From the NCBI RefSeq assembly GCF_011801145.1, contig NZ_CP046172.1, forward strand, positions 434,001-498,000: a stretch of 64,000 bases of DNA, in the 5' to 3' direction. The notes under the pieces were generated by a model. The model was not told the DNA's origin, did no database searches, and saw only the letters and a list, made by a program, of their open reading frames with translations. This stretch comes from Nocardia arthritidis. GTDB taxonomy: Bacteria; Actinomycetota; Actinomycetes; Mycobacteriales; Mycobacteriaceae. Shown piece after piece: positions 35,919-44,862 of this stretch. Positions within the stretch are counted from its first letter, which is position 1. Each line of letters opens with the position of its first letter. The position numbers and the translations under genes are program-made.

Positions 35919-37600
35919 CCGTAACGGATAAAGTGGCGGCACCTACGGAGGGCTTCACACATCGGCAGATCCTGACAATCCTCAGCGGTCTGATGCTCGG
36001 CATGCTGCTGGCGGCGCTCGATCAGACGATCGTGTCCACCTCCATCCGCACCATCGCCGACGATCTCAACGGCTATTCGATGCAGGCCTGGGCGACCACC
36101 GCCTACCTGATCACCGCCACCCTGGCGACGCCGCTGTACGGCAAATTGTCGGATATGTTCGGCCGCAAGCCGTTCTTCATGTCCGCCATCGCCATCTTCG
36201 TGGTCGGTTCGCTGCTCTGCACGCTGGCCCAGTCGATGTATCAGCTGGCGGCGTTCCGCGCCTTCCAGGGTCTGGGCGCGGGCGGCCTGATGTCGCTGGC
36301 GCTCGCGATCATCGGCGATATCGTCTCGCCGCGCGAAAGGGCAAGGTACCAGGGGTATTTCCTGGCGGTATTCGGTACGTCCAGCGTCATCGGGCCGGTG
36401 CTCGGCGGTGTGCTCGCCGGACAGGACACCATCCTCGGTGTCAGCGGCTGGCGCTGGGTGTTCCTGGTGAACGTGCCGGTGGGCCTGGTCGCGCTGGCCG
36501 TTGTCTCGCGGGTGCTAAAGCTGCCGCGTCGGCCGCAGACCAGCAACAAGGTCGACTGGTGGGGCGTGCTCGTGCTGGCGATCGGCCTGGTGCCGCTGCT
36601 CATTGTGGCCGAGCAGGGACGCGAATGGGGCTGGGGCAGTGGACGTTCCGTCGCGTGCTACGTGATCGCCGTCATCGGTGTGCTCGGCTTCGTCGTGGTG
36701 GAGCGGTTCATGGGCGATACGGCGCTGATTCCGCTGCGGATCTTCAAGAACGGCACTTTCGCACTCGGCGTGGTGATCTCCTTCGTCGTCGGTGCGGCCA
36801 TGTTCGGCGGTATCTCGCTGCTGCCGCAGTACCTGCAGGTGGTGCGGGGCGCCAGCCCGACTTTGGCCGGTCTGCAGATGTTGCCGATGGTGCTCGGCCT
36901 GATGACCGGATCCATCGTGTCCGGCCAGATGATCTCGCGCACCGGGCGCTACCGGATCTTCCCGCTGATCGGTGCGAGCATGCTGACGCTGGGCCTGTTC
37001 CTGCTGCATTTCCTCAGTGCCGACAGCCCGCTGTGGCTGACCATGATCTTCATGGTGTTCACCGGATTCGGCCTCGGTAACCTGATGCAGCCGCTCACCG
37101 TCGCGCTGCAGAACGCGGCCGAGCCGAAGGATATGGGCGTTTCGACCGCGGCGGCCACCTTCTTCCGGCAGATCGGCGGCACCCTCGGTGTCGCGGTATT
37201 CCTTTCCATCCTGTTCGCGCAGCTGACCCCGAATATCGCGGATCAGATGCGGTCCGCGTCGGCCGATCCGCACTTCCAGCAAGTGGTGGTGCAGAGCGCG
37301 CAGAGCAGCAACCCTGTCGACGCCGCGCTGGCGAAAGGCCTGCTGGACCACGACACCTCGGCGGCGGGCAAGGTGCTGCAGGACAGCTCGGTTATCCAGA
37401 AGCTGAACCCGGATCTGGCTCGTCCGTTCAAGGTCGGCTTCGCCGATTCGATGTCGACGGTGTTCCTCTCGGTGACCGGTATCGCGCTGCTCGCGCTGAT
37501 CTTGACGCTGTTCTGGAAAGAGGTGCCGCTGCGGACCACCGGCGGCCTCCAGGCGGCGGGTGCGAAACCGGCTGCGGGCGGACCGGACGAAATCGCCTGA
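35915..37600 (+). CDS. MFS exporter, DHA2 family, 14 membrane spans
   Basis: 561 residues. AALDQTIVSTSIRTIADDL (helix 1 motif D), GKLSDMFGRKPFF (motif A) and SSVIGPVLGGVLAG (motif C) define a drug-proton antiporter of the EmrB/QacA group. A periplasmic loop of about 90 residues precedes the last helix. Co-operonic with the preceding MarR gene. Distinct from the exporter at 29496, with only family-level similarity. Confidence 0.93.
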   Translation: MTVTDKVAAPTEGFTHRQILTILSGLMLGMLLAALDQTIVSTSIRTIADDLNGYSMQAWATTAYLITATLATPLYGKLSDMFGRKPFFMSAIAIFVVGSLLCTLAQSMYQLAAFRAFQGLGAGGLMSLALAIIGDIVSPRERARYQGYFLAVFGTSSVIGPVLGGVLAGQDTILGVSGWRWVFLVNVPVGLVALAVVSRVLKLPRRPQTSNKVDWWGVLVLAIGLVPLLIVAEQGREWGWGSGRSVACYVIAVIGVLGFVVVERFMGDTALIPLRIFKNGTFALGVVISFVVGAAMFGGISLLPQYLQVVRGASPTLAGLQMLPMVLGLMTGSIVSGQMISRTGRYRIFPLIGASMLTLGLFLLHFLSADSPLWLTMIFMVFTGFGLGNLMQPLTVALQNAAEPKDMGVSTAAATFFRQIGGTLGVAVFLSILFAQLTPNIADQMRSASADPHFQQVVVQSAQSSNPVDAALAKGLLDHDTSAAGKVLQDSSVIQKLNPDLARPFKVGFADSMSTVFLSVTGIALLALILTLFWKEVPLRTTGGLQAAGAKPAAGGPDEIA

Positions 37601-37616
37601 GTCCGTAGCTGATTCG

Positions 37617-37654
37617 CCGGTCGAGGAGTTGTTCTACTCCTCGACCGGCGTTTT
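37617..37654 (+). terminator. Intrinsic terminator of the MarR/MFS operon
   Basis: A perfect 13-bp stem (37617-37629 with 37636-37648), loop TGTTCT, followed by CGTTTTC. It starts 17 bases after the MFS stop. Confidence 0.88.
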
Positions 37655-37690
37655 CGGTCGGCCTGGCGTCGCGCGGCGATTCGATGAGGG

Positions 37691-39184
37691 CTAGTCGGCT
37701 CGGCAGGTCAGGTCGGTGGTCGGGAGGGCGCCATCGCGGAAGTAGGTGTTCACCGCGTCGTAGACGCATCGGTTGGGGAAGTTCGCGAAGATCTGGTGGA
37801 CCGCGACATCCTGCAGGGTGACCATGCGCGACGCCGTCAGCGCGCGATGCATGCCGAGTGCGTTCTCGTAGGTGGTGTGAGTGTCTCCGGTTGATTGGAC
37901 GATCAGAGCGGGTATCGAATTGCCAACCACCGTAAGGGGTTCAACGGGCGGGGCCCAGAAGGCGCACGCGGTGATGTTGTTCACGAACGGCCCGAACACC
38001 GGCTGTGTCGCCCGCGACTGCTCGATATTGCGCCAGTACCAGGACGGATCGCGCGGCGCGGCGGCATCGCCGCACATGATCGCCGTCATCGCCGAATTGT
38101 CTTGCGGCTGTGGGTCGAACACCATCGAGAGCAGATCCTTCAGGTCGGGCGCCGGTTCGACCGGTTTGCCGTCGGTGGCATCGGTGAGCTGCCGGATATT
38201 CGACGCCAGCTGTGCGTAATTCCGCGGGTCGGACAGTGCGATGTACGGGATGATCGGCATAGTGTGTGCGTCTATGGTGTAGGCGCCCAAGTGAACCGGC
38301 TGTTCACCCGCTCGGCGGATCAGCTCCTCGACCGCGTGGCGAACCTGCTGACGGGTGTCGCCGAGCCGGTATTCGTCATTGTGCCCGGCGGTCCAATCGG
38401 CCCACAGATCCAAGGCGGCCTCGTTCGCCGGGCCCATATCGCGCAACATCTCGACCGGGCCGTAGCGCGCCGGATCGACGCTGCTGTCCAACACGATTCG
38501 ATCGACCCGCTCCGGAAACAGCTGGGTGAAGACCGATCCCAGATAGGTTCCGTATGACGTGCCGTAATAGCTGACCCTGTCGGCGCCGATGGCCGCACGG
38601 ATGACATCCATATCCCGAGCGGTATTGCGGGTGGTGTTCTGGCGCAACCGGTCGAGGCCGACGCTCGTGCAGCGCAGCGCCAGATCGGCCCGTGTCGCAA
38701 CGGATTCCGCGTAGCCTGCCAGCCCTGCCCCGGCGGACTCCAGGCCGAGCCCGGGCGGCCAATGGCAATTCACCGGGGTGGAACGCCCGACGCCGCGGGG
38801 ATCCATGCCGATGAGGTCGTAGCTCGCCCGCACATCGGGTGTCAGCGCCGCGCCGATGTCGACGGTGAAATCCAATCCGGGTCCGCCGGGGCCGCCCGGA
38901 TTCGAGAGCATCACCCCGCGCCTGTGCGCCGGGTCGGCCGCGATCCTGGAGATCGCGACGGTAATGGTCCGGCCTTGCGGCTCGGCGTAATTCAGCGGCA
39001 CCGTGACATCGGCGCACCGCGCGCCCGCCTGGTCGAGTCGAGGATTGTCGCACGGGCGCCAGTCGAGGCGCTGGTGGTAGAAACGGTCCAATGGGGTTTC
39101 GGCCGTTGCGTAAGGCGTTGCGGCCAAGGCGGTTCCGGCGATCAGACCGGCGGCCAGCGTGGCGAGCAGCTGCTTGCGATGCAC
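37691..39184 (-). CDS. Secreted alpha/beta hydrolase, tripeptidyl aminopeptidase-like
   Basis: 497 residues. A signal peptide (KQLLATLAAGLIAGTALAATPYATA) leads into a domain with LSNPGGPGGPGLDF (oxyanion region), the nucleophile YYGTSYGTYLG, the Asp in QSTGDTHTTYENA and the His in VAVHQIF. This is the pattern of Streptomyces tripeptidyl aminopeptidases (SlpD/SlpE group). It probably acts outside the cell on short peptides or esters. GTG 39184 has CGGAG nine bases upstream. Convergent with the MFS operon across the terminator. Confidence 0.92.
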   Translation of the reverse strand: MHRKQLLATLAAGLIAGTALAATPYATAETPLDRFYHQRLDWRPCDNPRLDQAGARCADVTVPLNYAEPQGRTITVAISRIAADPAHRRGVMLSNPGGPGGPGLDFTVDIGAALTPDVRASYDLIGMDPRGVGRSTPVNCHWPPGLGLESAGAGLAGYAESVATRADLALRCTSVGLDRLRQNTTRNTARDMDVIRAAIGADRVSYYGTSYGTYLGSVFTQLFPERVDRIVLDSSVDPARYGPVEMLRDMGPANEAALDLWADWTAGHNDEYRLGDTRQQVRHAVEELIRRAGEQPVHLGAYTIDAHTMPIIPYIALSDPRNYAQLASNIRQLTDATDGKPVEPAPDLKDLLSMVFDPQPQDNSAMTAIMCGDAAAPRDPSWYWRNIEQSRATQPVFGPFVNNITACAFWAPPVEPLTVVGNSIPALIVQSTGDTHTTYENALGMHRALTASRMVTLQDVAVHQIFANFPNRCVYDAVNTYFRDGALPTTDLTCRAD

Positions 39185-39323
39185 TGTCGTTACTCCGTCG
39201 AGTCGGTCCTGCGGATGGTTGCCGTCGAGTTGCCATCCCGGACGGGGGATTTCCTTCGATTCCGGCCGAAAGATTTTGGCTTCCGATCATTTTCGAGCGT
39301 AGGAATTCCGGTCGATCCGAACA

Positions 39324-39341
39324 ATGGGGGAACACCCCCAT
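39324..39341. promoter_or_regulatory. Short perfect hairpin, ATGGGGG-AACA-CCCCCAT
   Basis: A seven-base perfect stem with a four-base loop in the divergent gap between the secreted hydrolase and the AfsR-like regulator. It is 140 bp from the hydrolase start and 252 bp from the regulator start. Could be an operator or an RNA element; unassigned. Confidence 0.35.
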
Positions 39342-39405
39342 CGATACCGCAGGTGGCAGGGTGCGCCGAGGTAGGGCTGGCACCATTCCGAACCGTCATC
39401 GAACC

Positions 39406-39427
39406 CGTACGGTCTGTTATCCGTACG
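39406..39427. promoter_or_regulatory. Inverted repeat CGTACGG-N8-CCGTACG
   Basis: Perfect seven-base arms eight bases apart, 167 bp upstream of the AfsR-like gene and within the 409-bp divergent gap. A good dimeric-regulator site by geometry. A -10-like TCTATAG near 39557-39563 could be the regulator promoter. Confidence 0.4.
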
Positions 39428-39593
39428 GCCGAGACGTCACGAAAATCTCATGAAGGGCTTGCTTGAGTGTCACTGTCATTGGCCGGGGGTCATCGTTGGC
39501 TCATCGGAGACTAAATGGCCACAAGGATGACGAGCGTCCGAGCAGATTGTCTAGGTTCTATAGCCGACGCTCCACGGTCAGAGAGGGGACCGC

Positions 39594-42500
39594 ATGCTGA
39601 AGTTCGCCGTACTCGGTGAGGTTCGGGCCTGGCGCGGCGATGAGGAGCTCGATCTCGGGTCCAAGCAGCGCCGCGCCCTATTGGCAGCACTGCTGCTACG
39701 CAGCGGACGTTCGGCCACGGTGCCGGAGTTGATCGATGGGGTCTGGGGCGAGCATCCGACGCCGAGTGCCGTCGGCGCGCTGCGCAATCACATCCTGCAT
39801 CTGCGGCGGGTGCTGGAGCCGGACCGGCCGTCCGGCAGCCCGGCGACCGTGCTCGTCGGCTTCGGCGGCGGCTACGCGCTGCGGTTGACGCCCGGCTCGG
39901 TGGACGTGGAACACGTCGAGGACCTGCTGCTGGAGGTTCAGGCCGAACGTCTCGTCGACGAATCCGGCGCCGCGATCGAAACCGTGCGCGAGCGGCTCGA
40001 CGCCGCGCTGCGCCTGTGGACGGGCACCCCGCTGGCCGGATTGCCCGGGCCGTACGCCGACCGGCAGCGCACCCAGCTCATCGAACGCCGCCTCGCCCTG
40101 CTCGAACAGCGCGTCGAGCTGGATCTGCGGCTCGGCCGCTACGCCGAGGTCATCGCGGAACTGTCCCCGCTGTGCGCGGAACATCCGATGCGCGAGCAGA
40201 CCAGGGGACTGCTGATGACCGCGCTGTTCCACGCGGGCAGACAGGCCGAGGCGCTCGCGGTGTACGCCGACACCCGCCGGGTGCTCATCGAGCGGCTCGG
40301 CATCGAGCCGGGGCAGCAGCTGGCCGAACTGCATCAGCGGATCCTGCGCGGCGATCTGCCCGCACCGCATCGGGAGGTCGTCGTCGCACAGGCGCAGGCG
40401 CCGCAGCCGAGGGTGGTGGCCCGAGTGGCCCAATTGCCCGCGGACGTAGCGGATTTCACCGGCCGGTCGGATGCGGTGCATCGAATCACCCAGTGGCTGG
40501 CCAACACCGACGGCAACGCGGTACCGGTGTGTGCGATCGGCGGTATGGGCGGAGTGGGTAAGAGCGCCTTGGCCGTTCATGTCGCGCATCAGGTCCGCGA
40601 GCGTTTCCCGGACGGGCAGCTGCACGTCGACCTGCACGGTTTCGCGCCGGCCCGCAGCCGTACCCCCGGCGAGCGGTTCGGCACGCCTGCCGCGGATACG
40701 CTCGGCGACTTCCTGCGGGCGCTCGGTGTTCCGGAGGGGGAGATCGCGCCGTCGCTGCCCGAACGCGCCGCGCAGTTCCGCAGCTGCCTCGACGACAAAC
40801 GGGTGCTCGTCGTCCTCGACAACGCCCGCGACGTGGACCAGGTGCGGCCGCTGATTCCGGGCACGCCTGGTTCGGCGGTGCTGATCACCAGCCGTTCGGC
40901 GATGGGTGAACTACCCGCGATGCTCGGCGTCCGGCTGGACGTGCTCAGTGCCCGCGAGGCCCGCAGCCTGCTCTCCGGAATCGTTGGGGAACACCGGGTT
41001 TCGGCGGAACCGGAGGCGGTCGACAGCGTGCTCGCGGCCTGTGGCGGCCTGCCGCTCGCGGTGCGCATCGTCGGCGCCCGGCTGGCGGCCAGACCGCGCT
41101 GGAGCATCGCCTGCCTGGCCGAGCGACTGGTGGACGAGCAGCAGCGGATCGCCGCGCTGCGCACCGGTGACCTGGCCGTCGAGGCGGCCTTCCGGCTCAG
41201 CTACGACCAGCTGGATGCGGTGCAGGCCAGGGCATTTCGGGTGCTGGCGGTGCCCGATGTCGCGGAGCTCTCGCTGGACGGCGCCGCTGCCATCCTCGGT
41301 ACCGACCGTGAGCTGGCCGAGGAGCTGTGCGAATCACTCGTCGACCTGAACCTGCTGGAGACCAGCGCGCCGGGCCGCTACACCTATCACGATCTGCTGC
41401 GCCTGTTCGCCAGGGATCTACAGCCCGATCCGAGCATCAAACATCCGGCGTTCGCGCCGCTGCTGCGGCTGCTCGACTTCTATCTGGCCACCATGAGAAA
41501 GGTTCTGGTGGTGTGCAATCCGGGCACCCGGCTGCCGGAACACCTGCGCTCCACCGCGGCCGATGGCCGGGCGTTCGGCGATGCCGTCGCCGCGCAGACC
41601 TGGCTGAACGCGGAACGGCCGAATCTGGTGACGCTGTACGCGCAGGCCGCCGACGTGCAGGGCCCCGCCCTCGCCGTCGCGGCCGATATCGCTTGGGCCA
41701 CCGCGGAATTGATGGACGGTGGGCCGAATTGCCAAGAGCTGTCCCGATCGCTGAACAAGCTGCTCGACGCAGCGCTGCGGGTCGGCGACCGCGAGGTGGA
41801 GTGCCGGATCCGGGTGGCGCTCGGCGTGCTGTGCACCGATTCGCTCGGCGCGGTCCGGCTCGGCCGCGACCATCATCGCATCGCGCTCTCGCTGGACGGC
41901 GAATCCGTCACCGCGGCAAGGCTTACCGCGTTCGCGGCGACCCAGCTCGTCACCGCGACCCGCAACGGTCTCGATCCGATGGCCTCACTCGGCCACGCCG
42001 AACGGGCGATCCGGTTGGCGCGGCGCGTCGGCGACGGCTACATCGAATGCGAGGCAACGCTTTTCCTGTCCAAGACGCTGTCGGATGCGGGCCGGTTCGG
42101 CGAGGCCGAGGAGCGCGCCGCGTACGCGCGAACGCTGGCCCGGCAGCTGGGTAACCGCGGTCTGGAGGCGACGGCCACCCATGAGATCGGGGCCAACCGG
42201 GCCTTCCAAGGCGATCTGGTGACCGCGCTACAGCTGTGCGAGGAGGCAGTGCGGCTGGTACGAGCCAGCGGGCTGGTGCTCCGGGAGGGTTTCGCGCTCG
42301 CCCGGTACGCACATGTGCAGATGATGGCCGGACAGCTGGTACACGCCGAGCAGGGCGCCGACGCGGCGGTGCGCACCCTCACCAGGGCCATCGGTCCGAT
42401 GCACCGGGCGCGGGTGCTGGTGATGCACGGCCTCATCCTGCAGGCGCTCGGCCGCTCCGAACAGGCATACTGTGTATTGCGAACGGCCGCAGAGGCTTTC

Positions 42501-42653
42501 GCATCCATGACGGACGGGGAGATGGCGCACGAGCGGTTGGATGCCGAGATCGAGGGCCCGGTGGTGGAACTGCTGCGCGAACACCTCGACCAAGTGATCG
42601 CCGAGCGTCAGCGGCGCAGTGCCGAGCGGGCGGAGGTCACCTCGCCCGCCTGA
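39594..42653 (+). CDS. AfsR/SARP-type regulator with NB-ARC ATPase and TPR domains
   Basis: 1019 residues. An OmpR-type winged helix (LKFAVLGEVRAWRGDEELDLG, about 1-95) and a BTAD domain (RYAEVIAELSPLCAEHPMREQ, to about 250) form the SARP part. The NTPase domain has GMGGVGKSALAVHVA (Walker A, about 316-330) and KRVLVVLDNARDVDQV (Walker B), then GLPLAVRIVGARLA (NB-ARC GLPL). Helical TPR-like repeats fill the last 400 residues. GAGAGGGGA precedes ATG 39594. Such proteins activate secondary-metabolite or development genes. No obvious biosynthetic cluster is adjacent, apart from the synthetase 11 kb away. Confidence 0.94.
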   Translation: MLKFAVLGEVRAWRGDEELDLGSKQRRALLAALLLRSGRSATVPELIDGVWGEHPTPSAVGALRNHILHLRRVLEPDRPSGSPATVLVGFGGGYALRLTPGSVDVEHVEDLLLEVQAERLVDESGAAIETVRERLDAALRLWTGTPLAGLPGPYADRQRTQLIERRLALLEQRVELDLRLGRYAEVIAELSPLCAEHPMREQTRGLLMTALFHAGRQAEALAVYADTRRVLIERLGIEPGQQLAELHQRILRGDLPAPHREVVVAQAQAPQPRVVARVAQLPADVADFTGRSDAVHRITQWLANTDGNAVPVCAIGGMGGVGKSALAVHVAHQVRERFPDGQLHVDLHGFAPARSRTPGERFGTPAADTLGDFLRALGVPEGEIAPSLPERAAQFRSCLDDKRVLVVLDNARDVDQVRPLIPGTPGSAVLITSRSAMGELPAMLGVRLDVLSAREARSLLSGIVGEHRVSAEPEAVDSVLAACGGLPLAVRIVGARLAARPRWSIACLAERLVDEQQRIAALRTGDLAVEAAFRLSYDQLDAVQARAFRVLAVPDVAELSLDGAAAILGTDRELAEELCESLVDLNLLETSAPGRYTYHDLLRLFARDLQPDPSIKHPAFAPLLRLLDFYLATMRKVLVVCNPGTRLPEHLRSTAADGRAFGDAVAAQTWLNAERPNLVTLYAQAADVQGPALAVAADIAWATAELMDGGPNCQELSRSLNKLLDAALRVGDREVECRIRVALGVLCTDSLGAVRLGRDHHRIALSLDGESVTAARLTAFAATQLVTATRNGLDPMASLGHAERAIRLARRVGDGYIECEATLFLSKTLSDAGRFGEAEERAAYARTLARQLGNRGLEATATHEIGANRAFQGDLVTALQLCEEAVRLVRASGLVLREGFALARYAHVQMMAGQLVHAEQGADAAVRTLTRAIGPMHRARVLVMHGLILQALGRSEQAYCVLRTAAEAFASMTDGEMAHERLDAEIEGPVVELLREHLDQVIAERQRRSAERAEVTSPA

Positions 42654-42720
42654 GCAGCCCACCCGCCACCCGGCCACCACCCCTCATCGAATCGCTGCGC
42701 GATGCAGGCCCACCAACCGA

Positions 42721-42758
42721 AGCGGGAAGTCCGGATCCGGACTTCCCGCTTCATTTTT
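42721..42758. terminator. 30-bp perfect palindrome, shared terminator
   Basis: Positions 42721-42750 are a perfect palindrome able to form a 15-bp hairpin, followed by TCATTTTT on the plus strand. It lies 67 bp after the regulator stop and 13 bp from the ppa stop, between convergent genes, so it can serve as terminator for the regulator and possibly for both. Confidence 0.85.
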
Positions 42759-42763
42759 CGGTA

Positions 42764-43255
42764 TCAGTGGCCGCCCTGGTCCTGCAGCCGCTTGATCGAC
42801 GCCTGCACCTCGGCCTCGGCCTCGGCGCGGCCGACCCACTCCGAACCCTTCACGTACTTGCCGGGTTCCAGATCCTTGTACCGCTCGAAGAAGTGCTTGA
42901 TCGCGGCCAGCTCGAATTCCGGCACATCCTTCAGATCCTGGATGTGGTCCCAGCGCGGGTCGCCCGCGGGGACGCACAGGACCTTGTCGTCGCCGCCCTT
43001 CTCATCGGTCATCTTGTACATGGCCACCGGACGGACCTCGACCACGACACCGGGGAACAGCGGCTCGGGCAGCAGCACTAGCGCGTCCAGCGGATCGCCG
43101 TCCTCGCCGAGGGTGTTCTCGATGTAGCCGTAGTCGGCCGGGTAAACCATCGACGTGTACAGGAAGCGGTCCAGCCGGACCCGGCCGGTCTCGTGATCGA
43201 CCTCGTACTTGTTGCGAGAGCCCTTGGGGATCTCGATGGTGACGTCGAATTCCAC
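42764..43255 (-). CDS. ppa: Inorganic pyrophosphatase, family I
   Basis: 163 residues. The signature [13 protein letters not shown] with the metal-binding aspartates, [15 protein letters not shown] and [12 protein letters not shown] are all intact. It hydrolyses pyrophosphate, pulling polymerisation reactions forward; cytoplasmic hexamer in relatives (Rv3628). GAGGAG lies upstream of GTG 43255. Divergent from dacB, as expected for this conserved block. Confidence 0.97.
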   Translation of the reverse strand: MEFDVTIEIPKGSRNKYEVDHETGRVRLDRFLYTSMVYPADYGYIENTLGEDGDPLDALVLLPEPLFPGVVVEVRPVAMYKMTDEKGGDDKVLCVPAGDPRWDHIQDLKDVPEFELAAIKHFFERYKDLEPGKYVKGSEWVGRAEAEAEVQASIKRLQDQGGH

Positions 43256-43391
43256 GTCATCTCCTCAATCGCGTCTACCGCGCGGTCTGCCGACTCGCCT
43301 GGTTGTTCGGGGGAACGTTTGCGCAACGAGGATAGTGTGGTCGGGGCGCACATGGGTGCGCAGGCCAGGGTGTTGAGGAGACAGCGGGCAC

Positions 43392-44849
43392 GTGGTTGAC
43401 GGAGGCAAGAAAATCGGTGGTCTGGCCGCCCGGCGGCGCCGCAGAACCTGGATAGTGCTCGGTACCGCGGTGACGCTGCTGGTAGCGGCGGCCGCGGTGG
43501 TGTTGGTAACCACCAAACCCTGGACGCCCGAATTCCGGCACGGCGGGCTGCGGGTCGCGCCGCCGCCGACGGGCACCCGCCCGCTGCCGCAGATCGTGCC
43601 CGCGCAGCCCGCCCCGACCGCGCCGACCCAAGCGGGGATACTCGCCGCGCTCGGGCCAGCGCTCGGGAATCCGGATCTCGGATCGTTCGCGGGTGAGATC
43701 ACCGACGCGACGACCGGGACGGTGCTGTGGAGCCAGGATCCGGCCCGGCCGATGGTTCCGGCGTCGACGGCCAAGGTGCTGACCTCCGCCGCCGCGCTGC
43801 TCGGCCTGCCCGCCGACCACCGGTTGAGCACCCGCGTCGTCACGGGCGTCGCGCCGAACGAACTGGTGCTCGTCGGCGGTGGCGATCCGACGCTCACCGC
43901 GCAGCCCGACGGCAAGGGCTATTACACGAACCCCGCGAAGCTGTCCGATCTCGTCGCGCAGATCCGTGCCGCGGGCCGCGGTGTCGACACCATCGTCGTC
44001 GACATCTCCGCGTATCAGGGCCCGACCATGGCGCCCGGCTGGGATACGGTCGATATCGCCGAGGGTTCCTGGGCGCCGATGGAACCGGTGATGCTCGACG
44101 GCGGCCGGATCAACCCGCTGATGGACTACTCGCCGCGCACCAACACCCCGGCACTGGACGTCGGCCGCAGGCTGGCCGCCGATCTCGGCCTCGATCCGGG
44201 CAAGGTGCGCATCGGCAGCGCACCACCGGGTGCGACGCAGATCGCGGCGGTGCAGTCGGCGACGCTGCGAGATCGCTTGCACGACATGATGGTCGACTCC
44301 GACGACGTGCTCGCCGAGGCCATCGGCCGCGAGATCGCGGTGGCCAACGGCAACCAGGCCTCCTTCGACGGCGCGACGGCCGCGCTCAGCGCCCTGCTCG
44401 GCAAGGCCGGATTCGATCTGACCGGGTTGGGTATGAAAGACAACAGCGGACTGTCGACGGAAGACCGGATTCCGGCGCGGCTGCTGGACCGCATCCTGGC
44501 CGTCGCTGCCAGACCCGACACCATGGCGGTGTCGCCGACCGGCGCGACAACGCCCGCCGACCCGGCGGGCTTGACGGCCACCTTCGCCCCGATGCTCGAC
44601 GATCTGCCGGTCGCGGGCGGCACCGGGACGCTGGCCGGTCGCTACGTCGACCAGAACCGGCAGGGTGCGGGCTGGGTGCGGGCCAAGACCGGAACTCTCT
44701 CGATTGCCAGCGCGTTGGTCGGATACGTGCTCGACGCGGACGGGCGGGTGCTGACCTTCGCGCTCATGTCGAACGATCGACCCGACACGGTGGCCAAGCC
44801 CGCGCTCGACGCCGTGGTCGGCGCGCTGCGGAACTGTGGATGCTCGTGA
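43392..44849 (+). CDS. dacB: D-alanyl-D-alanine carboxypeptidase/endopeptidase, PBP4 type
   Basis: 485 residues. One N-terminal membrane segment (TWIVLGTAVTLLVAAAAVVLV) anchors an S13-family domain. Motifs: PASTAK (Ser125, Lys128), and KTGTLS near the C-terminus. The second motif, normally S-x-N, reads S303-D-D in VDSDDVLAEAI, so Asp stands where Asn is expected. It should trim or cleave peptidoglycan peptides outside the membrane. GTG 43392 with GAGGAG 11 bases upstream. It overlaps or abuts the following metalloprotease gene. Confidence 0.93.
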   Translation: MVDGGKKIGGLAARRRRRTWIVLGTAVTLLVAAAAVVLVTTKPWTPEFRHGGLRVAPPPTGTRPLPQIVPAQPAPTAPTQAGILAALGPALGNPDLGSFAGEITDATTGTVLWSQDPARPMVPASTAKVLTSAAALLGLPADHRLSTRVVTGVAPNELVLVGGGDPTLTAQPDGKGYYTNPAKLSDLVAQIRAAGRGVDTIVVDISAYQGPTMAPGWDTVDIAEGSWAPMEPVMLDGGRINPLMDYSPRTNTPALDVGRRLAADLGLDPGKVRIGSAPPGATQIAAVQSATLRDRLHDMMVDSDDVLAEAIGREIAVANGNQASFDGATAALSALLGKAGFDLTGLGMKDNSGLSTEDRIPARLLDRILAVAARPDTMAVSPTGATTPADPAGLTATFAPMLDDLPVAGGTGTLAGRYVDQNRQGAGWVRAKTGTLSIASALVGYVLDADGRVLTFALMSNDRPDTVAKPALDAVVGALRNCGCS

Positions 44850-44862
44850 CGGGTGGATGATC

